A stretch of 64,000 nucleotides of DNA, taken from contig DASRBN010000038.1 in assembly GCA_035653615.1 (NCBI GenBank), positions 1 through 64,000 on the forward strand, read 5' to 3'. Below the pieces are notes generated by a model. It searched no databases. It had not been told where the DNA came from and saw only the letters and a list, made by a program, of their open reading frames with translations. The number at the start of each line of letters is the position of its first letter. Position 1 is the stretch's first letter. Positions 9,377-18,329 of the stretch are shown here, in pieces. The translations under genes and the position numbers were made by a program. The DNA comes from Ktedonobacteraceae bacterium. GTDB lineage: Bacteria > Chloroflexota > Ktedonobacteria > Ktedonobacterales > Ktedonobacteraceae.

Positions 9377-10555
9377 ATGGACTTACACTCCCTTGTATCA
9401 GGTGTGCGTGACTACACACAGAAACACCTGCCACAGTATATTGAAGAGTTGCGCGAACTCTGCGCTATCGACTCGGATAGTCACTATAAACCCGGCCTCG
9501 ATCTTATGGCTGTCAAATTGGGGGCACGCATGCGGAAACTCGGCATGCAGGTCAACATTGTCGAACGTGAAGCCTGCGGCAACGATTTGACCGGCAGTAT
9601 GCACGGCGAGGGGAGCGGCAATGTGCTACTGCTCGGCCATATCGATACGGTCTACCCCGTTGGAACAGCTGGCGAACGCCCGCTGCGCATCGAGGGCGAT
9701 ATCGCCCTTGGTCCCGGCGTCTGCGATATGAAAGGCTGCATCCTGGCGGCCATCTACGCAATCGAGGCACTGCTGGCGATGGGGACACGTCCTTTCGCCG
9801 AGTTGCGGTTTCTCTGCGTCTCCGATGAAGAAATCCTGTACCGGCATAGCATCGATTTGATTGAGGCAATGTGCCGCAACTGCCAGGGAGCGCTGGTATT
9901 GGAGGCGGCGCGCGCAAATGGGGATATCGTCAGTTCCCGCAAAGGCAACTCCGGCTATACGCTGGTCGCGCGCGGTCGATCCGCACACGCGGGCGTTGAA
10001 CCGGAGAAGGGATTGAACGCGATCACCGAAATCGCGCACCAGGTACTCCAATTTCAAAGCCTGAATGGTTGGCGCGAGGGCATCACTATCAACCCGGGTC
10101 TGATTTCGGGAGGAACAGCGCTCAATGTCGTCCCGGAACACGCGCAGGCACGCTTCGATCTGCGCTATTTACACAGCAATGATAGAAACGAAACCGAGCA
10201 GCGCTGGCAAGAAATGATGAAACAGAAACTCGTACCCGGTGTAGATTTGACATTGGAGGTTTCACCAGATGCTAAAGAACCGATGGTATCCACACCTGTG
10301 AGCTTGAAACTGGCAGGGGCCGCACAAGAGATCGCCGGCTTTCTCGGGTTTCCCCTGAATCATGTCAGTACAGGTGGTTCGTCAGATGGAAGCTATGTCT
10401 CACATTTCGGCGTGCCCGTTCTGGATGGCCTGGGGCCAATAGGTGGGCTTGATCATAGCCCCGGCGAATACCTTCTTTTAAGCAGCGTTGCGTCCCGTTC
10501 GGCTTTGTTAGGCGGCTTGCTTGCGATTATTGGTTCTCAGAATATGCATGAATAA
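9377..10555 (+). CDS. M20 family metallopeptidase (carboxypeptidase G2-like)
   Basis: Cytoplasmic di-zinc hydrolase of the M20/ArgE/DapE family, 392 residues. Ligands can be placed: LLLGHIDTVYP (His), GVCDMKGC (bridging Asp), CVSDEEIL (catalytic and metal Glu), LVLEAARANGDIV (metal Glu) and GGLDHSPGEY (last His). The middle section from about residue 190 is the dimerisation domain (GRSAHAGVEPEKGLNAI). The closest named relatives cleave C-terminal glutamate; the real substrate is not readable. ATG 9377 has no clear SD. It diverges from hutU, whose pathway yields glutamate derivatives, so a link to histidine use is possible but unproven. Confidence 0.88.
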   Translation: MDLHSLVSGVRDYTQKHLPQYIEELRELCAIDSDSHYKPGLDLMAVKLGARMRKLGMQVNIVEREACGNDLTGSMHGEGSGNVLLLGHIDTVYPVGTAGERPLRIEGDIALGPGVCDMKGCILAAIYAIEALLAMGTRPFAELRFLCVSDEEILYRHSIDLIEAMCRNCQGALVLEAARANGDIVSSRKGNSGYTLVARGRSAHAGVEPEKGLNAITEIAHQVLQFQSLNGWREGITINPGLISGGTALNVVPEHAQARFDLRYLHSNDRNETEQRWQEMMKQKLVPGVDLTLEVSPDAKEPMVSTPVSLKLAGAAQEIAGFLGFPLNHVSTGGSSDGSYVSHFGVPVLDGLGPIGGLDHSPGEYLLLSSVASRSALLGGLLAIIGSQNMHE

Positions 10556-10837
10556 ATTCTACGGACTTTGTAATGGTGCGATATGCGAAAATAGAGCAAA
10601 TTGCAACTACAGAGTTTGCAAAGCAGAAAAAAATATGTTATATACTAGATACTGAGTAGTGATCGCCGGCTGGGGGCTGGTACGATCTCCTGAGGCCTGC
10701 TCATCGAAATGTCGTCGTCAAGTGGATGTAGATCAATCACGTCGTCGGCACTTATTCATCTCGCTCACGCAGGCGACTTGGGAGTCGTGTGTAGCATTTC
10801 GCGTTGGGCAAGATGGTAAGAGAAAGAGGTGTCTTAC

Positions 10838-11728
10838 TTGAAACGAAGAGCAAGCATTCTTCCTCTGATTCCTTTCCTCACTATTGTTCTTCTCGTAGTG
10901 GGGCTACTGCAACCTTTAAGCGCGAGCGCGGCGTCTATCAGCAGGACGCATTTATCAGCAACGCGTCTGGGAACGCACCAGAACGCTCATCCAAATGCAG
11001 GCTATGGCAACCTGCGCTACCACGGTGGCCCGGTAATGGCGGGTACTGCTTATGCATATACCATCTTCTGGGAGCCGACAGGCTCGTATGTCAGTCCCAC
11101 GTATAACAGTCTCATTCTCAGATACTTCGGTGATGTAGGCGGTTCCGGGCTGTATCACAACAACACACAGTATACGCAAAGTGGCGGCGGTTATCCCAGC
11201 AATGCTGTTCTAGGCGGTTCCTGGGTGGATACAGCAGCTTATCCCAGCGGCACGCTTTCAGATGCGCAAATCCAGGGTGAAGTGACGCACGCGCAGAGCG
11301 TCAATCACTGGTCATCGAGCATCAATAACGTCTTCTTTGTCTTCACGGCCAGGGGAGAAAACATCTGTGATGGCAGTTCGTGCAGCTTCACAAGTTTCTG
11401 CGCCTATCATGGCTACTTCGGCAGCAACACGCTCTACGCCGCGATGCCCTATACGGGCACGAATCTTTCGGCTTGCGGCGTTTCCTACAGCCCCAATAAT
11501 GATTTTGATGCCGATAGCACCATCAATGTCACCTCTCACGAGCAGATGGAGGCGGCGACCGACCCACTTCTGAACGCCTGGTACGACCTGGCCGGATATG
11601 AAATCGGCGACAAGTGCGCCTGGATTTTTGGTCCCGGCAACGGGGACGTCAACTGGAATGGCCATCCTTACGAGGTGCAGAAGGAATGGGACAACCACGT
11701 GCGCGGTTGCGTCCTGTCTGGGCCATAA
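10838..11728 (+). CDS. Secreted EXORDIUM/phosphate-induced protein 1-like protein
   Basis: Start chosen at TTG 10838 (MKRRASIL) because AGAAAGAGGT lies 7 nt upstream; GTG 10829 overlaps that site. A clear signal peptide (LIPFLTIVLLVVGLLQPLSA) ends at ASA-AS. The mature protein opens with RYHGGPVM and continues with SGLYHNNTQY and LGGSWVDTAAYP, matching the plant EXORDIUM/PHI-1 family. Near the end SHEQMEAATDP, then GYEIGDKCAW, has the look of a metal site used in secreted peptidase-like relatives, but a full HExxH is absent. Role unknown; in plants the family is tied to growth under low carbon or brassinosteroid. A 272-bp leader precedes it. Confidence 0.72.
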   Translation: MKRRASILPLIPFLTIVLLVVGLLQPLSASAASISRTHLSATRLGTHQNAHPNAGYGNLRYHGGPVMAGTAYAYTIFWEPTGSYVSPTYNSLILRYFGDVGGSGLYHNNTQYTQSGGGYPSNAVLGGSWVDTAAYPSGTLSDAQIQGEVTHAQSVNHWSSSINNVFFVFTARGENICDGSSCSFTSFCAYHGYFGSNTLYAAMPYTGTNLSACGVSYSPNNDFDADSTINVTSHEQMEAATDPLLNAWYDLAGYEIGDKCAWIFGPGNGDVNWNGHPYEVQKEWDNHVRGCVLSGP

Positions 11729-11787
11729 TCTTATCTTGAAAGTCTACATGGGCGTATGAAATTGCGCCCAGAGACTCAATGATATGG

Positions 11788-11858
11788 AGAACACCGGATA
11801 GTATGCAGAAGGGTAGGAGGAGCCTCAAGTCTGCCCTGAGACAACTATCCGGTGTTCT
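11788..11858. terminator. Long-looped hairpin downstream of the EXORDIUM-like gene
   Basis: A perfect 15-bp stem (11788-11802 with 11844-11858, AGAACACCGGATAGT) encloses 41 nt that contain a smaller AGGG/CCCT pairing. It is followed by CCCTTTTAT on +. It probably ends the upstream transcript, though the T-run is weak. Confidence 0.5.
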
Positions 11859-11927
11859 TAATGCCCTTTTATCGAATATAATGGAAAGGATCAGTTTTCA
11901 AAAGGCAGAATGGGGAATCAATCTGCC

Positions 11928-11956
11928 TTGTCCCTCATTCCCGCCTGTGCTATAAT
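11928..11956 (+). promoter_or_regulatory. Promoter of the GltD-like flavoprotein gene
   Basis: TTGTCC (11928-11933), 17-bp spacer, perfect TATAAT (11951-11956). The flavoprotein gene starts about 245 nt downstream of the expected transcription start, leaving a long leader that includes a 46-codon frame. Confidence 0.75.
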
Positions 11957-11973
11957 CTGATAAGAAACCACAT

Positions 11974-12114
11974 ATGCGTGGTATGTTTATCTTGCGCAAC
12001 AAAAGAAATCATATACAGAACAAATTCCCGCCCTTCATCATCTTGCCTGAAAGCGAGACGCCGGTTGCGCTAGAGCGCGGACTCATCGAGCATGACGAAA
12101 TGACCAGGCGGTAA
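11974..12114 (+). CDS. Possible 46-residue small protein in the leader
   Basis: An ATG-TAA frame starts 17 bp after the TATAAT and ends 93 bp before the flavoprotein gene. The product is basic at its start (MRGMFILRNKRN) and then reads FPPFIILPESETPVALERG. No good ribosome binding site is visible (AAGAAACC only). It could be a real small protein, a regulatory leader, or chance; I do not recognise it. Confidence 0.3.
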   Translation: MRGMFILRNKRNHIQNKFPPFIILPESETPVALERGLIEHDEMTRR

Positions 12115-12207
12115 GAAACCAGGCAACATGAGCAAGTGCCGAGATCCACAGTCAGAAATACAGGTCTATGCATTTGACGAGCTGGATACTCAGGAAAGGA
12201 TTTTTCG

Positions 12208-14019
12208 ATGATTGATCCCGATAGTGAGTTGGAAGCACGATACCAGTCGATAGTGGCGACGCCCGATTGGTATCAGACGAATATTCCATGCCAGGTAGGC
12301 TGCCCGGCACACACAGATGTATCTACCTATATCGGCCTGATCTCGCAGGCACGCTTCGATGAGGCGTACCTGCTGAACCGAAAGTGCAATGTCGTGCCCG
12401 GCGTGCTTGGTCGCACGTGCGCGCGTCCCTGTGAGCCTGTGTGTCGTCGCAACAAGATCGACGGCAAGCCGATAGCCATTTGCTGGTTGAAGCGCGCCGC
12501 CGCCGATCACCGCGAATACCGGCATCATGCCGAGCGGCCGCCGATTACTAAAGAGAAGAAGGTGGCGATTGTCGGCGCGGGTTCAGCGGGATTGGCCTGC
12601 GCGCGCGACCTGCGGGAAATGGGCTACCCTGTCACGGTCTACGAGGCCGACCCCGTTGCAGGCGGCGTGATGGTGAACGGTATTCCGGTATGGCGTTTGC
12701 CGCGCTCGGTTACATATGAAGAGTGCAACGAATACATGGACGACCTGGGCGTAGAGATGCACTATAATACGCGTGTTGGGCGCGATGTCATGCTTACCGA
12801 CCTGCTGAAACAGTATGACGCGGTCTATCTGGCGGCGGGCTGCTACATTTCTAATCCTCTGACCGGCCCGGATAACAAGGTCATTCCAGGAGCGGACCTG
12901 AAAGGCGTGGAGGATGGCATCAAGTTGCTGGCCAAGACCAATTTCGGTGAGCCTGCCTTCATCGGCAAAAAGGTTATCGTGCTGGGCGGCGGCTTCACGG
13001 CTATGGACTGCTGCCGGACCTCGGTGCGCTTTGGCGCCGAAAAGGTCTACGTGTTGTATCGCCGTTCAAAAGAGGAAATGGGTTCCGACGAGTACGAGGT
13101 CGATGAGGCAGAGTTCGAGCATGTCGAGTTCCAATACCTCGTCACGCAGCTCGAAGTATTGAGCAACGATGGCATCCACGCCAGCGGCCTCAAATTGATT
13201 CGCAACAAGCTGGGCGATCCCGACGCCAGCGGGCGTCGCCGTCCGATACCCATTCCCGGCACCGAATTTGTGATCGAGGCCGATACGATTATCGCGGCAT
13301 TTGGCCAGTATAGCGATGCATCATGGATACAGGCCGATGAATTGAAGCTGGAGGTCAACAAACGCTCAGGCGTACCGCTGGTGGATCGGGAAACCTGGAT
13401 GACCAGTTACCCCGGCCTCTTCGCAGGTGGCGACTATACCGAAGGCTCGCGCAATCTGATCTCTGCCATCGGTGATGGGCGCGACGCGGCGATTGCCATC
13501 AATCGCTATCTCGGCGGCGAAGATAAGCCCGCTGAACCAGCTGAAGAGGTCGAACTGCCTGATTACCGGCGCGGCATGGTTGATGACTACGAGTCTATCC
13601 CGTTCCAGATGATGCCCTCTCTACCACTGAAGGAGCGCTACAGCAACACACGCGAGACTGAGACAGGCTACACGCCCGCGCAGGCGGTAGAGCAGGCCCG
13701 GCGCTGCTTGCAATGCCAGTTGAATATCATGATTGATCCATCAATCTGTATTCTCTGTTCTGGCTGCGTCGACATCTGCCCCTACGACTGCATCAGTATG
13801 GAGGGACTTTCGCGTGTGGTCAAAGGCGACCCGCTGCACCTGGGAACGGAAACCTGGCAAGGCGGCGCCGATATGATCATCGACGAGGAGAAGTGCATCC
13901 GCTGCGGGCTGTGTATCGTGCGCTGTCCGACCGATGCCATCTCTATGGTGCAATTCGAGGTGGCCAGCCCTAATGACCGCTGGACCGTTTCGAAGATACC
14001 GGTGCTGAATATCAAGTAA
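12208..14019 (+). CDS. GltD-like NAD(P)H flavoprotein with C-terminal ferredoxin domain
   Basis: 603 residues. The N-terminal cysteine region CQVGCPAHTDVSTYI..CARPCEPVCRR binds 4Fe-4S clusters as in glutamate synthase small subunits. Then come the FAD site VAIVGAGSAGLACARDL, the NAD(P)H site KVIVLGGGFTAMDC and the second FAD motif PGLFAGGDYTEGSRN. The C-terminus adds two ferredoxin clusters (CILCSGCVDICPYDC and CIRCGLCIVRCPTDA). This order resembles NfnB-type and dihydropyrimidine dehydrogenase-type electron-transfer subunits more than plain GltD. No large glutamate synthase subunit is adjacent, so the electron acceptor is unknown. ATG 12208 follows AGGAAAGGA. Confidence 0.85.
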   Translation: MIDPDSELEARYQSIVATPDWYQTNIPCQVGCPAHTDVSTYIGLISQARFDEAYLLNRKCNVVPGVLGRTCARPCEPVCRRNKIDGKPIAICWLKRAAADHREYRHHAERPPITKEKKVAIVGAGSAGLACARDLREMGYPVTVYEADPVAGGVMVNGIPVWRLPRSVTYEECNEYMDDLGVEMHYNTRVGRDVMLTDLLKQYDAVYLAAGCYISNPLTGPDNKVIPGADLKGVEDGIKLLAKTNFGEPAFIGKKVIVLGGGFTAMDCCRTSVRFGAEKVYVLYRRSKEEMGSDEYEVDEAEFEHVEFQYLVTQLEVLSNDGIHASGLKLIRNKLGDPDASGRRRPIPIPGTEFVIEADTIIAAFGQYSDASWIQADELKLEVNKRSGVPLVDRETWMTSYPGLFAGGDYTEGSRNLISAIGDGRDAAIAINRYLGGEDKPAEPAEEVELPDYRRGMVDDYESIPFQMMPSLPLKERYSNTRETETGYTPAQAVEQARRCLQCQLNIMIDPSICILCSGCVDICPYDCISMEGLSRVVKGDPLHLGTETWQGGADMIIDEEKCIRCGLCIVRCPTDAISMVQFEVASPNDRWTVSKIPVLNIK

Positions 14020-14038
14020 TAGACTAGCAGGCTAGCAG

Positions 14039-14086
14039 AAAAAGTGCGCTCAATCTGGATTACGGTCCAGAGGGCGCGCTTTTTTG
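14039..14086 (+). terminator. Rho-independent terminator after the flavoprotein gene
   Basis: Inner stem TCTGGA/TCCAGA and outer GCGC/GCGC pairing, flanked by AAAAAG on the left and CTTTTTT on the right; it lies 20 bp after the stop codon. Confidence 0.8.
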
Positions 14087-14164
14087 CAATATTCCACTCC
14101 TACTAACGCTTCTCCTTCTTTTCCTTCTTTTACACAGGAAAATCACAATCAGTAGAATAAAGGG

Positions 14165-14193
14165 TTGACTTTTATCAATATGTTCAGTTAAAC
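14165..14193 (+). promoter_or_regulatory. Promoter of the first sedolisin gene
   Basis: TTGACT (14165-14170), 17-bp spacer, TTAAAC (14188-14193), about 70 bp before the start codon. The -10 box is poor. Confidence 0.45.
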
Positions 14194-14263
14194 TTGCCTG
14201 TGGGGGACAAGAAACGCTTGCATCTCCTGTTGTCAACACGAAGAAAAGGAGCATAGCCAACAC

Positions 14264-15442
14264 ATGCGAAAAATTACCTGGTCAGTACTCGTCCTGGCCA
14301 CCCTGCTGAGCATCTTTGGTTCAGCGGCAATCGCTTTCGCGCAAAGCCCTTCGGGGTCGGATCCTCTCGCGCATCTTTTCGCGCATCCTGATTTTATTTT
14401 GAAAACCACGCATGGTACGCAGGCACCAAACATCTCAGGTTTTTCACCGCAGCAGCTGAGTAAAGCCTATGCTATCAGCCAGATCAGCAAGAAAGATAGC
14501 GGTAAGGGCGTTACCGTAGCCATCGATGACGCCTGTGGCAATCCTCACGCGCAGGCTGACCTCAATGCCTACGACAAGGCTTTTGGTTTGAAGAGTACCA
14601 CGATTAAAGTTGTCCAGCCCGAGGGAACGCCCTGTTCAGACCCAGGCGGCTGGGGCGTCGAGACGGACCTGGATATCCAGATGGTGCATGATTTCGCGCC
14701 GAAGGCCAAGATCGTACTAGAAGAGGCGCGCAGCGCTTCCTTCAGCGACCTGCTTAACGCGGCCAAAGACGCTTACACAAAACAAGGTGCGACCATCGTT
14801 TCCATGAGCTTTGGTGGTAACGAGTTTTCCGGCGAGACCGGGTCAAGCGCTGATGGCATCTTCTCGACCGGCAATTCAATGGGTGTAAGCTTCACCGCCT
14901 CTTCTGGCGACAGCGGGTGCGGCGCCCAGTATCCTGCCGCTTCGCCATTCGTCACCTCTGTTGGCGGCACCAGCCTGTTTATCAATCAGGATGGCAGCTA
15001 CAAGAGCGAGTCTGCATGGAATGGCAGCGGTGGTGGCACCAGTGCATTCGAAAGCCGCCCGTCCTACCAGAACGGTTTCAATAACAATTCGAAGCGTGGC
15101 ATTCCTGATGTCGCTATGGTTGCCGATCCGAATACCGGCGTTGCCATGTATGACAGCGATATCGGCGGATTCATTGTCGTCGGTGGCACCAGCGTTGCTG
15201 CTCCTTTGTGGGCCGGTGTGCTGGCAAGAGTCAACCAGAAGCGCGCGCATAGCATGCAGAATGCCGACAACGAACTGTACAATGTGGCCAGCAATTCTAG
15301 CAAGTACGCAACCGACTACCATGACATTACGACTGGTAGCTCCGGTGGCATTTGCAGCGCCAAGACCGGCTATGACTTTGTAACCGGATTAGGTACCGAA
15401 GTTGGGAACGCGCTCGTTCCTGATTTGATCGCGGCTCCGTAA
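14264..15442 (+). CDS. Secreted sedolisin-family (S53) serine-carboxyl peptidase 1
   Basis: Exported acid endopeptidase of 392 residues. Signal peptide: MRKITWSVLVLATLL to AIAFAQS. The catalytic set of S53 is present: Glu133 and Asp137 (GVETDLDIQ), oxyanion Asp216 (SSGDSG) and nucleophile Ser310 (GGTSVAAP). The end YHDITTGSSGG..GYDFVTGLG matches the family's calcium site. Unlike kumamolisin or sedolisin precursors it has no large pro-domain: the catalytic domain starts about 25 residues after the signal (PNISGFSPQQLSKAY). SD AAAAGGAG before ATG 14264. Its close paralogue follows. Confidence 0.9.
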   Translation: MRKITWSVLVLATLLSIFGSAAIAFAQSPSGSDPLAHLFAHPDFILKTTHGTQAPNISGFSPQQLSKAYAISQISKKDSGKGVTVAIDDACGNPHAQADLNAYDKAFGLKSTTIKVVQPEGTPCSDPGGWGVETDLDIQMVHDFAPKAKIVLEEARSASFSDLLNAAKDAYTKQGATIVSMSFGGNEFSGETGSSADGIFSTGNSMGVSFTASSGDSGCGAQYPAASPFVTSVGGTSLFINQDGSYKSESAWNGSGGGTSAFESRPSYQNGFNNNSKRGIPDVAMVADPNTGVAMYDSDIGGFIVVGGTSVAAPLWAGVLARVNQKRAHSMQNADNELYNVASNSSKYATDYHDITTGSSGGICSAKTGYDFVTGLGTEVGNALVPDLIAAP

Positions 15443-15491
15443 TCCCGCAGCACCAGCAAGTGATGCCATTGCTGAGGCAATGAACGTATAC

Positions 15492-15537
15492 AAAGATGGC
15501 CTACTAAGTGTTTTCAGAAACCGGGTGGGCCATCTTT
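15492..15537 (+). terminator. Hairpin between the two sedolisin genes
   Basis: Stem AAAGATGGCC/GGCCATCTTT (15492-15501 with 15528-15537), 26-nt loop, then CCC. It may partly end the first transcript; the second gene could be reached by read-through. Confidence 0.45.
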
Positions 15538-15570
15538 CCCATTGCATTTCACTACAAAGGAGTAGCAAGC

Positions 15571-16740
15571 ATGATACGCAAGATCAGCGCGTTAGCTTTC
15601 ATTTTGACCTTCCTGCTGGGCATCGTTGGTTCGGGGGCGACCGCTTTCGCACAAAGCACGTCAGAGGCGGATCAATTCGATAACGCTATCGCCTACCCAA
15701 CGATTATCCTGCAAAATGCTCACGGCACTCGAGCGCCCAATGTCAACGGTTTTACTCCGCAGCAGTTTCGCAAGGCTTATGGAATCGACCAGTTAAGCCA
15801 GCAGGGCGCGGGCATCACCATTGCCATTGTCGATGCCTGTGGCAATCCGCATGTCCAGTCCGACCTCGACCAGTATGATCAGGCATTCGGCCTGCCTTCT
15901 ACGACCGTCAAAGTGGTCTACCCGCAAGGCAAAAAGGTTTGCTCAGCGCCATCAAGCTGGGGATTGGAGACGGACCTGGATGTCGAAATGGCACACGCGG
16001 TGGCCCCTCAGGCCACAATTGTGCTGGAAGTCGCCGTCAATCCAACGTTCAAGCGCCTTGACCAGGCGGCTGGCGATGCTTATGCCAACCAGGGCGCGGC
16101 CGATGTCTCGATGAGCTTCGGTGGCAAAGAGCGCCCCGGTGAAAAAGGAGCTCATGGCGATGCCATTTTCGCTGCCGGTAATGCTAAGGGAGTTACCTTC
16201 ACCGCTTCGTCCGGCGACAGCGGTTGTGGAGTAAGTTACCCGGCCGCATCTCCTGATGTTGTAGCCGTGGGCGGCACCGTGCTCACGATTAAGCAGGATG
16301 GCACCTATGTTAGCGAGACAACATGGAGCGGCAGCGGCGGTGGCTTGAGCAAGTTCGAGCATGTTCCGTCCTACCAGAACGGCTTCAACAATAATTCCAA
16401 ACGCGGCGTGCCGGACGTTGCCATGGTCGCTACCGGTATGGCCATGTACGATTCCGATTTCGGCGGCTTTGTAGAAGTTGCCGGTACCAGCATCGGAGCG
16501 CCTATCTGGTCTGGAGTACTGGCCGATGCCAATAGCGGGCGCCAGCACACATTCATGAACGCTGACATCGAGCTGTACAGCGTGGCCAGCAACCCGCAAA
16601 AATATGCTAAGGACTACCATGACATTACGACGGGTAGTTCGGGCGGCATTTGCAATGCAGGCCCCGGTTATGACTTCCCGACCGGGCTGGGGTCGCCTGT
16701 TTCTAACAATCTCGTCCCTGATTTGATCGCGGCTCCGTAG
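15571..16740 (+). CDS. Secreted sedolisin-family (S53) serine-carboxyl peptidase 2
   Basis: Paralogue of the preceding gene. The open frame runs back to 15508, but AAGGAG at 15557 and the signal peptide MIRKISALAFILTFLLGI fix the start at ATG 15571, giving 389 residues. Same catalytic pattern (GLETDLDVE, SSGDSG, GTSIGAP) and calcium-site end (YHDITTGSSGG, GYDFPTGLGSP). The residues after the catalytic Ser read IGAP instead of VAAP. Also without a pro-domain. Two closely similar secreted acid proteases suggest scavenging of external protein at low pH. Confidence 0.9.
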   Translation: MIRKISALAFILTFLLGIVGSGATAFAQSTSEADQFDNAIAYPTIILQNAHGTRAPNVNGFTPQQFRKAYGIDQLSQQGAGITIAIVDACGNPHVQSDLDQYDQAFGLPSTTVKVVYPQGKKVCSAPSSWGLETDLDVEMAHAVAPQATIVLEVAVNPTFKRLDQAAGDAYANQGAADVSMSFGGKERPGEKGAHGDAIFAAGNAKGVTFTASSGDSGCGVSYPAASPDVVAVGGTVLTIKQDGTYVSETTWSGSGGGLSKFEHVPSYQNGFNNNSKRGVPDVAMVATGMAMYDSDFGGFVEVAGTSIGAPIWSGVLADANSGRQHTFMNADIELYSVASNPQKYAKDYHDITTGSSGGICNAGPGYDFPTGLGSPVSNNLVPDLIAAP

Positions 16741-16780
16741 GTCAGGAACAAAATATTGAGTCGACGGAATTCCCGCGCAG

Positions 16781-16843
16781 GCCGATCAATCGGCGGTGGG
16801 CGCGATGAATCGGCCCCTACGGCAGAGCCGTGGGGCCGATTCG
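16781..16843. repeat. Palindromic repeat between convergent genes
   Basis: GCCGATCAATCGGC leads into GGTGGGCGCGATGAATCGGC, and the hairpin GAATCGGCCCC..ACGGC-AGA-GCCGT..GGGGCCGATTC follows. Same family as 2651-2682 and 27787-27815. It lies between the sedolisin 2 and DUF1028 ends and may serve as a two-way terminator. Confidence 0.6.
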
Positions 16844-16881
16844 TTGGTATTCTTTACCGGGCAATTTGTCCAGGCCCATTT

Positions 16882-17739
16882 TTATGCCCGTAATTTTTCG
16901 CGCATGAACTCCAGCACCACACGGTCAATACGCGCATCCTCGAACCAGCGTTCCTCGAGATTTTCGCGCCCTACAAATTGGCGAAATGCATCGCGCGTAG
17001 CAGTAGTATAGGAGCCGTTGACACTGTCTTTATAGTCGCCACTGGTGGTGAGCAGTTCCTGCAATTCGCGGGCCAATGCATCGTCTATGGGCAGGATATC
17101 CTGGGGTGCAGGGGGAAACAAATACAGTTTATGCAATTGCAGAATGCGCTGCAGTTCCTCAATTGGCCGGGGATGATCATCAACCCGCAGGTCGATGAAA
17201 CGGTCATTGAAGCCACTATAGCCGCCTTTTTCACGCACGATCAGCAACGCTGCCGATTGCTGCCCCCGGCTATCGCCCCCGGCAGCCTGACCTGCCGCGA
17301 GCGCGGCCATCAAGCGATCACAGAGATGCCCGTCTGTTTGCTCAAATGTGCGAGCCATAGCCAATACCGTTTCTTCTCCTACGAGAATATTGCCCTGACA
17401 AGCATAATGCTCCCCGGTATGACCACCGGCCCACGGAAAACAATCGTCGCCGGTAAAGGTAGCGGGTTCGCCATGCACGGCAACGATGCCTACCTGGCGA
17501 TTGGCCCGTCCATCATCAGCAGCTGTAAGACGCGCAATGGTCTCTTGAGCGGATAAACCACGCGCCAGCAGCTCCAGGCCCGATGGTCCGTAGGTCGTAT
17601 TAGCCCAGGCCTGTGTAGCAATCGCGCCTACTCCCGCCCTGGCCCATGGCACAACCGCGCCAACAGCCAGAAATTTAGACTGAACGGCAATTCCTAGTTC
17701 ACCCGCGTTGGGGTCCCGCGCAACGATGGAAAAAGTCAT
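16882..17739 (-). CDS. DUF1028 family protein (Ntn-hydrolase fold)
   Basis: 285 residues starting MTFSIVARDPNAGELGIAVQ, the hallmark start of DUF1028. The family has an Ntn-hydrolase fold; its reaction is not established. Further conserved pieces: WARAGVGAIATQAWANTTYG, GNILVGEETVLAMA and AGGDSRGQQSAAL. The last 85 residues (IDLRVDDHPRPIEELQRIL onward) are the peptidoglycan-binding-like extension present in many members. No signal peptide. The gene stands alone between repeats. Confidence 0.88.
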   Translation of the reverse strand: MTFSIVARDPNAGELGIAVQSKFLAVGAVVPWARAGVGAIATQAWANTTYGPSGLELLARGLSAQETIARLTAADDGRANRQVGIVAVHGEPATFTGDDCFPWAGGHTGEHYACQGNILVGEETVLAMARTFEQTDGHLCDRLMAALAAGQAAGGDSRGQQSAALLIVREKGGYSGFNDRFIDLRVDDHPRPIEELQRILQLHKLYLFPPAPQDILPIDDALARELQELLTTSGDYKDSVNGSYTTATRDAFRQFVGRENLEERWFEDARIDRVVLEFMREKLRA

Positions 17740-17873
17740 AGATAGATACCTCCAGATAGAATGCAGCGCATCCCAGCATTGCTCTTTGGAGTATTATAGC
17801 ATGCGCACGCTATGAAGCTCACTATGGTGTTTGCTCCGGTTGACGCCTTTTCTCCTGCTTTGCTGCACCAAAT

Positions 17874-18010
17874 TGGTGATTACCCAGAAGTCCGTCGGCT
17901 CAGCTGCATGGAGGGCGCCAGGGATTCTTCGTTGCACTCAGAATGACATGGTGGGGCATGTCATTCTGAGTGCAACGAAGAATCCCTGGCGCGCTTATAG
18001 GTAATCACCA
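17874..18010. repeat. MITE-like element bounded by TGGTGATTACC inverted ends
   Basis: Terminal inverted repeats of 11 bp (17874-17884 and 18000-18010) enclose a perfect 36-bp palindrome arm pair (17915-17950 and 17957-17992) with core ATTCTTCGTTGCACTCAGAA. No coding capacity. A second full element is at 36087-36253 and a half element at 26990-27069. It fills most of the 590-bp gap upstream of the sigma factor gene. Confidence 0.75.
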
Positions 18011-18022
18011 GGCACCAAAAAC

Positions 18023-18051
18023 TTGACATTTCAGAGGATTTGCAGCAAAAT
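18023..18051 (+). promoter_or_regulatory. Possible promoter of the sigma-factor operon
   Basis: TTGACA (18023-18028), 17-bp spacer, CAAAAT (18046-18051), a poor -10. It sits just outside the repeat element. About 280 nt of leader follow, including an ACACTGCT/AGCAGTGT hairpin near 18255-18282. Confidence 0.35.
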
Positions 18052-18329
18052 TGAAAGAAGTCTTTCCTATGAGCTTTGTCCTGCTGAACATCCCTCATGG
18101 CGCGACTCCTTGAGAGATTTTTGTTCTAACAGACGTATAACTATAGTGAAGGCGAGAGCACCACCGATCAGATATGCTGCTTTTATCGTCGTTTTGACCT
18201 GGTAGGGATGCTGCACATCGACATAAAGTCAGGCAGGCCACCAGGGAAAGAGGCGACACTGCTAAAGAGGTGGAAGCAGTGTTTTGTTCAATACGTAAGC
18301 TGCATACTCAGATCCTTTAAGGAGCAAGT

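Noticed and set aside
10659-10841. 60-residue frame upstream of the EXORDIUM-like gene
   Set aside because: Lies in the leader, has no SD or family features, and overlaps the real start; the leader may be structured instead.
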